Below are positions 58,933-64,000 of a stretch of 64,000 nucleotides of DNA, in pieces. Position numbers and translations under genes: made by a program. This DNA comes from Ahrensia sp. (lineage in GTDB: Bacteria > Pseudomonadota > Alphaproteobacteria > Rhizobiales > Rhizobiaceae). The stretch's first letter is position 1. Every line of letters starts with the position of its first letter. The stretch lies in contig JAPPOQ010000009.1 in NCBI GenBank assembly GCA_028817895.1, forward strand, positions 145,438 to 209,437, in the 5' to 3' direction. The notes below the pieces were generated by a model, which was given only the letters and a program-made list of their open reading frames with translations, was not told the DNA's origin and searched no databases.

Positions 58933-59919
58933 ATGGGTGCAGGTCACAATCACCGGGAAGCTGCATTGCAAGATGCGAGCCCGGAAGCAAAGCGCAGCAG
59001 GGAACATGCAATCGGCATCGCTGCATTGCTGACCGGAACCTTCATGTTCGCAGAGGTCGCCGGTGGCCTGGTTTCCGGATCGCTGGCGCTTCTAGCAGAT
59101 GCCGGTCACATGTTGACGGATTTTGCCTCCTTAATCCTTGCCTGGCTGGCGTTTCGCCTGGCACGACGTCCGGCGGACTGGAAGCGAACCTTCGGTTTCG
59201 ATCGCTTTTCGGTGCTCGCTGCCTTCGTAAACGGGCTCAGCCTGTTCGCCATCGCAATCTGGATCGGAGTTGAGGCGTGGCACCGTCTGAGCGAACCCAG
59301 CGAGGTTCTGGGCGGACTCATGCTCTGGGTCGCGCTTGCGGGTCTGGCGGTCAACCTGATTTCATTTTGGATCCTGTCACGCACTGGGGGCGACAATCTC
59401 AATGTCCGCGCAGCGGCCCTGCATGTGATGGGCGATCTCCTGGGCTCGGTTGCAGCGTTTGCTGCATCGCTGGTCATCATCTTCACCGGTTGGATGCCCA
59501 TAGACCCAATACTGTCGGTCTTGGTGGCAGTGCTAATTCTGCGCTCGGCCTGGACCGTCGTGAAGGAGAGCGGCCAGATCCTGCTCGAAGGTGCACCGAA
59601 GAATTTCGACATTCGGGAAGTTGCATCGGATCTGAGGGCCAACGTCCCGGGAGTCAATCGGGTCCACCATATCCACGCCTGGGCAATCACCGAGGAACGC
59701 CCGATGGTCACCATGGAGGTCGAAGTTGAACCGGCCGCGGATCCGATCATTGTCAAGAGAGCGGTTAAGACAAGGCTGGAGCAACGGTTCAAGGTCGGGC
59801 ACGCCACGGTCGAAGTCGATCCGGTAGGTGCACTAAAAGATCATTTTGAAGACCGATCCGACCATACGGATTCCGACGCAATCCTCTCGGAGACGGCGAC
59901 CGACTCCCAGGCGAGCTGA
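58933..59919 (+). CDS. cation diffusion facilitator (ZitB/CzcD-like)
   Basis: A 328-residue CDF protein from ATG 58933 (AGGGAAAAG upstream). Six membrane segments with the metal site LLADAGHMLTDFASLILAW in helix 2 and AALHVMGDLLGSVAAF in helix 5 (both HxxxD pairs intact), then the cytoplasmic domain with VNRVHHIHAWAITEERPMVTMEVEVE. The N-terminus is GAGHNHRE. Full length, unlike the fragment at 55430-55750. Likely Zn(II)/Co(II)/Cd(II) export. Confidence 0.92.
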   Translation: MGAGHNHREAALQDASPEAKRSREHAIGIAALLTGTFMFAEVAGGLVSGSLALLADAGHMLTDFASLILAWLAFRLARRPADWKRTFGFDRFSVLAAFVNGLSLFAIAIWIGVEAWHRLSEPSEVLGGLMLWVALAGLAVNLISFWILSRTGGDNLNVRAAALHVMGDLLGSVAAFAASLVIIFTGWMPIDPILSVLVAVLILRSAWTVVKESGQILLEGAPKNFDIREVASDLRANVPGVNRVHHIHAWAITEERPMVTMEVEVEPAADPIIVKRAVKTRLEQRFKVGHATVEVDPVGALKDHFEDRSDHTDSDAILSETATDSQAS

Positions 59920-59930
59920 AGGAGAACGAC

Positions 59931-60014
59931 ATGTGGAAAGGAGGTGAAACCAAGTGGTTTTCATCAGATGGCAGGGACGAGGCAGTCGCGTGGGCAACAA
60001 ATGTATTTGCGTAA
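59931..60014 (+). CDS. possible 27-codon ORF downstream of the CDF gene
   Basis: ATG 59931 with AAGGAG six bases upstream, 11 bp after the CDF stop, ends TAA 60012-60014. Product MWKGGETKWFSSDGRDEAVA followed by WATNVFA. The ribosome site is the main support; no known family. Confidence 0.35.
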   Translation: MWKGGETKWFSSDGRDEAVAWATNVFA

Positions 60015-60245
60015 TGCATTGCTGGCTTCGCTATCTGTATCGCTGATCGTTTAGTCTACCAAAGAAGTTTCTTCACTTGCGGCTGGACATTTGCGGTCTG
60101 AGGATCGGGGCTGAACAGGCTTGCTTAAAGTTAAACAACGGTAAATCCAAAAGGATGAAATCGACTTAAATGCAGCGATAGTTTTTCGAAAAATATTGGA
60201 AGCGCCCTCGTACTATTCCCCAAAATAAATTGACGGGGATGGTCG
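60015..60245. other. intergenic region, 231 bp
   Basis: No gene or strong signal seen; it must carry the promoter of the peptidase gene. Confidence 0.4.
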
Positions 60246-60836
60246 ATGATAAAGCAAATACTCGCCACTTTAGTGGTTTTAATCTCTTGCAATGCCGCTG
60301 CGGCCGATGCATTGCACAGAAATCCGGATCAACCGGCAAACGCTGCCAATATGATGACATTCGGCCGAACATCGGTACCGATCGGCGCATATAGCTATTG
60401 TGAGCGCTACGCGGCGCGTTGCAGATACAGAAAGCTGAAAGAAAAAGAGACTTTAACCAGACAAGCGTGGGACATGATTGTGAAGGTCAACTATACGGTC
60501 AACCGCAGCGTCGAGCCAATGACTGATCGCGAAATTTTCGGTGTCGAAGAGCGGTGGGAATTGCCTGGGAATGTCGGTGATTGCGAAGACTATGTCCTGG
60601 AAAAGAAGAGACGTCTGACGAAGCTCGGAATTGCGCCCGGTGCCATGCGTGTCACTGTTGTCTTTGATGCCGATAACGGGGGACATGCGGTGTTAACGGT
60701 CGTGACGGATCGAGGCGACTTCATTCTCGATAATAACAACGATAAAGTGAAGCGATGGCAGGATGCTGAACTGACTTATCTGAAGCGACAGTCGCCCGGG
60801 GATCTGACACGTTGGGAAAGCCTGAAATCCAGCTGA
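60246..60836 (+). CDS. transglutaminase-like cysteine peptidase, BTLCP family
   Basis: A 196-residue secreted protein (signal QILATLVVLISCNAAAADA). The catalytic triad is Cys in VGDCEDYVLEKKRRLTKLG, His in GGHAVLTVVTDRG and Asp in FILDNNNDK. The BTLCP (DUF920) family is typical of alphaproteobacteria and is linked to cell-envelope or biofilm-protein processing. It lies just before a cell-wall enzyme cluster. Confidence 0.9.
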   Translation: MIKQILATLVVLISCNAAAADALHRNPDQPANAANMMTFGRTSVPIGAYSYCERYAARCRYRKLKEKETLTRQAWDMIVKVNYTVNRSVEPMTDREIFGVEERWELPGNVGDCEDYVLEKKRRLTKLGIAPGAMRVTVVFDADNGGHAVLTVVTDRGDFILDNNNDKVKRWQDAELTYLKRQSPGDLTRWESLKSS

Positions 60837-60946
60837 CAGCGGCGCCGGAAGGGATCATGCCGATCGTCATCGGGAGCTTCACCTCAAGTCAGCCAATAAC
60901 GATGTTTTTACCAAAAATTCAGGCCTTTCCTGCTATCCGCATTCGA

Positions 60947-61300
60947 ATGGGAAAGGCCGTACGACATATCGTTCTTTGGTTTGTTTGCGTGGCGCTAATG
61001 GCGCCTGTGACTGCGCATGCATTTGAATTCAACGTCGACCGCTTCGACCTTCAACAAATGTATTGTGCTGAGTGCATCGCTACGGCCGAGTCCTTGGACG
61101 CCAATCCGGTTCCGGACAACTTCCCGGATCTGCAACAAACTGGAAGCGATCATTGCCTTGTCCATTCGGTTGCTTTGCTTCCAGGATGCGACGATCACAC
61201 GATTTTCGCTGTGCCGGACAGCGTACTGTCAGCGCGCAATGACGGTAAACTCATGCTTCGATTGTATCCGACCGAGCGCCCTCCCAGACTCCCCGGTTGA
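60947..61300 (+). CDS. secreted protein of unknown function
   Basis: A 117-residue protein from ATG 60947 with signal (RHIVLWFVCVALMAPVTAHA). Cys-bearing mature part QMYCAECIATAESLDANP, then DHCLVHSVALLPGCDDHT. Longer readings from 60812 lack a good ribosome site. Family not recognised; between the peptidase and L,D-transpeptidase genes. Confidence 0.5.
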   Translation: MGKAVRHIVLWFVCVALMAPVTAHAFEFNVDRFDLQQMYCAECIATAESLDANPVPDNFPDLQQTGSDHCLVHSVALLPGCDDHTIFAVPDSVLSARNDGKLMLRLYPTERPPRLPG

Positions 61301-61353
61301 AATAATCGCCCGGCTTGAAGGCCGGCTAGACTTCAACCAATCGGGGAAAAACC

Positions 61354-61914
61354 ATGGAAATTCGTAGAACCCTCCTCCTTGCCTTCGTTGCATCACTGGC
61401 AGTCTTTACAGTGTCGTCGGCGCAGGCGCACAAAAGAACGGTCAAAATCGACCCGAAATACCAGCCGCAAACCGTCAAGTTCTCAGGCTACGCTCCGGGA
61501 ACTGTCATCGTGGATACGTCAAGACACTTTCTGTATCTTCAACTTCGAGGCGGGAAAGCCCGCCGATACGGGATTGGTGTTGGCCGAGCAGGTCTCGCTT
61601 TCAAGGGCCAGGCAAGAGTCGGCAGAAAGGCGAAATGGCCACGATGGACACCGACAAAGAATATGATCAGACGTGAACCCGGCAAATATGCAAAATACGC
61701 AAACGGTGTGCCCGGCGGGGCCAAAAACCCGCTCGGATCAAGGGCACTGTATCTCTACAGGGGCGGGCGCGACACAATGTACCGCATTCATGGTACGACC
61801 CAGCCTTCTTCGATCGGCAGATCGGTTTCCAATGGCTGCATTCGAATGATCAACGCTCATGTGCAGGACTTGTACAGTCGGGTGCCGACCGGGGCCAAAG
61901 TGATTGTCCGCTGA
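61354..61914 (+). CDS. L,D-transpeptidase (YkuD), near-copy of the one at 11.6-12.2 kb
   Basis: A 186-residue protein with signal (LLLAFVASLAVFTVSSAQA). The YkuD core is YGIGVGRAGLAFKG, MYRIHGTTQPSSIG and SVSNGCIRMINAHVQDLYSRVP. Its match to the copper-island protein extends over nearly the whole mature chain (KYQPQ-V-FSGYA-GT, KWPRW-PTKNMIRR). Confidence 0.92.
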   Translation: MEIRRTLLLAFVASLAVFTVSSAQAHKRTVKIDPKYQPQTVKFSGYAPGTVIVDTSRHFLYLQLRGGKARRYGIGVGRAGLAFKGQARVGRKAKWPRWTPTKNMIRREPGKYAKYANGVPGGAKNPLGSRALYLYRGGRDTMYRIHGTTQPSSIGRSVSNGCIRMINAHVQDLYSRVPTGAKVIVR

Positions 61915-62016
61915 GCTGTTCGGACTAACGCCATTTTTGGCGACAAAGCCGCGCAACAAGCCAATGCCAAATTCCAATAGCCGGTTCGGCTACTAACATC
62001 GTTAAAGAAGATATCC

Positions 62017-62685
62017 ATGCAAGAATCCAGACGTCTTTTCTTGACGGGGGCAGGCAGTGCCGCTGTCTCGTTGCTTACCGGCTGCTCGACCAGAAGCCGA
62101 CGCAATACCTCCGACTCACTGGAGCGAATTTCCAGAAGCCAATATGCAACCATGTACGGACCGATCCGGGACGGAGGTTTTTCCATTCCCGCGATCAACC
62201 TGAAAAAAGTTCCTGAGCGATTCCTTCGCCGCCAAGTTGATTTCGACACCCGGCATCGGCCTGGTACGCTCATAGTGAATACGCGCAACTTCTATCTCCA
62301 TCTTGTGCAGAAAGGAGATAAAGCCATGCGATACGGTGTTGGCCTTGGTCGCGCCGGATTTGAGTGGTCCGGTACTGGCGTTATCCAGTGGAAACAGAAA
62401 TGGCCAAAATGGACTCCACCGGAAGAGATGATCCAGCGGCAACCGGAGTTGCGTAAATGGAGCGCGGATAATGGCGGACAGCCGCCCGGCCTCAAAAATC
62501 CGCTCGGCGCACGGGCGCTATATATTTTCGAAAATGGCAAGGATACCTTGTACCGCCTGCATGGAACTCCGGAATACTGGACAATTGGGAAAGCGGTATC
62601 GAGCGGGTGCGTGCGCTTGATGAATCAGGATATCATCGATCTTTATGCCCGGGTTCCCAGCGGTTCGAAGCTTATCGTTATCTGA
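62017..62685 (+). CDS. L,D-transpeptidase (YkuD), near-copy of the one at 10.1-10.8 kb
   Basis: A 222-residue lipoprotein-like enzyme (ESRRLFLTGAGSAAVSLLTGC). Core YRLHGTPEYWTIG and AVSSGCVRLMNQDIIDLYARVP; also shares MRYGVGLGRAGF-WSG-GVIQWK with the copper-island counterpart. The gene order transpeptidase A then B here mirrors the pair in the copper island. Confidence 0.92.
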   Translation: MQESRRLFLTGAGSAAVSLLTGCSTRSRRNTSDSLERISRSQYATMYGPIRDGGFSIPAINLKKVPERFLRRQVDFDTRHRPGTLIVNTRNFYLHLVQKGDKAMRYGVGLGRAGFEWSGTGVIQWKQKWPKWTPPEEMIQRQPELRKWSADNGGQPPGLKNPLGARALYIFENGKDTLYRLHGTPEYWTIGKAVSSGCVRLMNQDIIDLYARVPSGSKLIVI

Positions 62686-62699
62686 CGGAACAGGCTCAA

Positions 62700-63776
62700 A
62701 TGATCATCCCTAAAAGCCGAAAATATCCAAATCGCCTGACAGGGTTGATCGTTGCAGCCGGTCTGGCGGCATCGACCATGGTGTTGAGCGGATGCGTCAG
62801 CACCGCGCTGGATATCGACTCAAGAGCAGAAATCGCAATTCCCGCCAAGGTGCGTTCGGTGATGCGTAGCAAGAATATGAGTGCGGCCGACCCGGTATTG
62901 ATCCGCATCTTCAAGCAGGAAAGTGAGCTCGAAGTCTGGAAGAGGAACCGCTCGGGTCGTTATGCCCTCCTGAAAACCTATCCGATGTGCCGCTGGTCCG
63001 GACAACTCGGACCCAAAAAAGCAGAAGGCGATCGTCAGGCCCCCGAAGGTGTTTACCGGGTCTCGCTCGCTGGGCTGAATCCGAGATCGCAGTATTTCCT
63101 TTCCTTCGATCTCGGCTACCCAAACAAGCTGGAAAGGGCCAAAGGTTATACAGGATCGGCGCTTATGGTGCACGGGGCCTGTTCATCCTCGGGATGTTTT
63201 GCCATTTCCGACGAATATGTGACCGAGGTTTATTCAGTGGTACGCGACGCGCTACGCGCCGGTCAGTCATCGGTGCAAGTTCAATCGCTGCCGTTCCGTA
63301 TGACCCCCGAAAACCTTGCCAAACACAGCGACAATCGAAATTTCGATTTCTGGCTCAACCTTAAGGAAGCAACAACGAGATTCGAAGTGCTTCGGCAGCC
63401 ACCGCGATTTCAGTTTTGCGAAGGGCGGTATCGCTTCGGAAAGGTAAGAGCCGGCACCGTGCCTGAAAACCCGCTTGGCGGGTGTCCTCAGTTCGATCCT
63501 GTCCCGGAAGCGGTTGGCGCGAAGATGGCCTCAGACGCGGCCAATACAGAAAAGTTGAAAGCCGAAAACGCCAGTTCCGCTCTCGCATATGTTGATGGCG
63601 GCATGCATTCGAGCTTTCGAAAAGTCCTGGCGAATGCTGGAGCATCTGCCCTGGCAAAAAGAACGTCGACCGGTTCGGTGCCAGTCAGCAAACCAAGGGC
63701 CGCACTCCAAGACCCGTACACCGGCGGCGGAATCCTCATCGACAAGCGGGGATCAAAGAGCGGCATCGACAATTGA
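62700..63776 (+). CDS. YafK/DpaA-like L,D-transpeptidase-fold lipoprotein
   Basis: A 358-residue protein from ATG 62700. Lipobox VLSGC after LIVAAGLAASTM. The YkuD-type core is in the N-terminal half: KTYPMCRWSGQLGPKKAEGDRQAPEGVY and ALMVHGACSSSGCFAISDEYVTEVY, with the catalytic Cys in SSGC. This matches the YafK branch, which includes the E. coli enzyme that detaches lipoprotein from peptidoglycan. The C-terminal half (240-358) is low-complexity and family-specific. The two preceding transpeptidases make or attach crosslinks; this one may cut them. Confidence 0.85.
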   Translation: MIIPKSRKYPNRLTGLIVAAGLAASTMVLSGCVSTALDIDSRAEIAIPAKVRSVMRSKNMSAADPVLIRIFKQESELEVWKRNRSGRYALLKTYPMCRWSGQLGPKKAEGDRQAPEGVYRVSLAGLNPRSQYFLSFDLGYPNKLERAKGYTGSALMVHGACSSSGCFAISDEYVTEVYSVVRDALRAGQSSVQVQSLPFRMTPENLAKHSDNRNFDFWLNLKEATTRFEVLRQPPRFQFCEGRYRFGKVRAGTVPENPLGGCPQFDPVPEAVGAKMASDAANTEKLKAENASSALAYVDGGMHSSFRKVLANAGASALAKRTSTGSVPVSKPRAALQDPYTGGGILIDKRGSKSGIDN

Positions 63777-63833
63777 TCGACCGCTGATGCAGCGTTCGTC
63801 AGAAGTCAAATGGTCGATGAACCCGCTTATTTC

Positions 63834-64000
63834 CTAATGAACAAGGGTGGCGACGGGAACGATGATCGCGAGCAGCAAAGGCTGGTGAACAAGGTAGATC
63901 ACCAAACTGTGTCGTCCCATCCAGACCAACGCCTTCATGAAAGGTCCGTCGCCAAGATCGCGAAAGGGTCGGTTCGCACCGGTGTTACCAAAAACGACCC
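63834..64000 (-). CDS. heparan-alpha-glucosaminide N-acetyltransferase-like membrane protein (DUF1624), 5' part outside window
   Basis: The last 54 or so residues, ending LVWMGRHSLVIYLVHQPLLL then AIIVPVATLVH. The WMGRHSLVIYLVHQP motif is typical of DUF1624/HGSNAT-like membrane acyltransferases. Start lies beyond 64000. Confidence 0.75.
   Translation of the reverse strand, partial: VVFGNTGANRPFRDLGDGPFMKALVWMGRHSLVIYLVHQPLLLAIIVPVATLVH

Noticed and set aside
61929..61942. CGCCA-TTTT-TGGCG hairpin after the transpeptidase gene
   Set aside because: Only 5 bp and no T-run; too weak to call a terminator.
1..64000. tRNA, rRNA or CRISPR genes
   Set aside because: No tRNA-like cloverleaf, rRNA segment or spaced direct repeats were noticed while reading; a dedicated scan was not possible.

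Overview
The window (64 kb) reads as part of a conjugative replicon or integrative conjugative element of an alphaproteobacterium, most likely Hyphomicrobiales (Rhizobium/Agrobacterium relatives). This rests on VirC1/VirC2/VirD1/VirD2/VirD4 and VirB1-VirB11 homologues in Agrobacterium-like arrangement, and on BTLCP, COG4705, WGR and SRAP genes typical of that order. No replication or partition locus is in view, so plasmid versus ICE is not settled. Both window ends cut genes: an SRAP peptidase on the left and a membrane acyltransferase on the right.

Layout. 0-2 kb: SRAP, WGR, single-strand binding protein and a small ORF. 2-7.9 kb: relaxosome and coupling protein, virC2-virC1 facing left and virD1-virD2-virD4 facing right. 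Between them lies an oriT candidate whose nic core, TGGCAGGATATAT, equals the first 13 bases of a T-DNA border. 8-30 kb: a copper island with four multicopper oxidases, CopC, CopD, CusF, CueR, a P1B ATPase, DUF411, two c-type cytochromes, a Rieske protein, a CcdA-like protein, persulfide dioxygenase, rhodanese, a TolC-like protein and two L,D-transpeptidases. At least four MerR/CueR-type promoters with 19-bp spacers serve it. 30-40.3 kb: a complete virB operon read leftward (virB1-2-3-4-7-5-X-6-8-9-10-11), including a virB7-like lipoprotein gene of only 47 codons and TTG starts for virB3 and virB7.

40.9-54.8 kb: an envelope and lipid module with a two-component system, PepSY protein, two COG4705 membrane proteins, DedA-PAP2-LssY fusion, DUF1003/DUF202 pair, MscS channel, EptA phosphoethanolamine transferase, DgkA, DedA, a protein phosphatase and several tiny membrane proteins. 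Five copies of the dyad CTTAC-N6-GTAWR lie in front of these genes and look like the binding site of the encoded response regulator. A secreted-protein gene in this stretch carries a (TTGGA)9 tandem repeat at its 5' side. 54.9-60 kb: a CadR/PbrR-like MerR regulator with a truncated CDF gene and two isoprenylcysteine-methyltransferase-like proteins, an ISNCY-type insertion sequence and an intact CDF efflux gene. 60.2-63.8 kb: a transglutaminase-like peptidase, a secreted protein, two L,D-transpeptidases nearly duplicating the pair in the copper island, and a YafK-like transpeptidase-family lipoprotein.

Together, a Ti-type conjugation machine appears to carry copper and divalent-metal resistance with envelope remodelling (lipid A charge, diacylglycerol recycling, 3-3 peptidoglycan crosslinks). 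All functions are inferred from reading the sequence; no database search was run.
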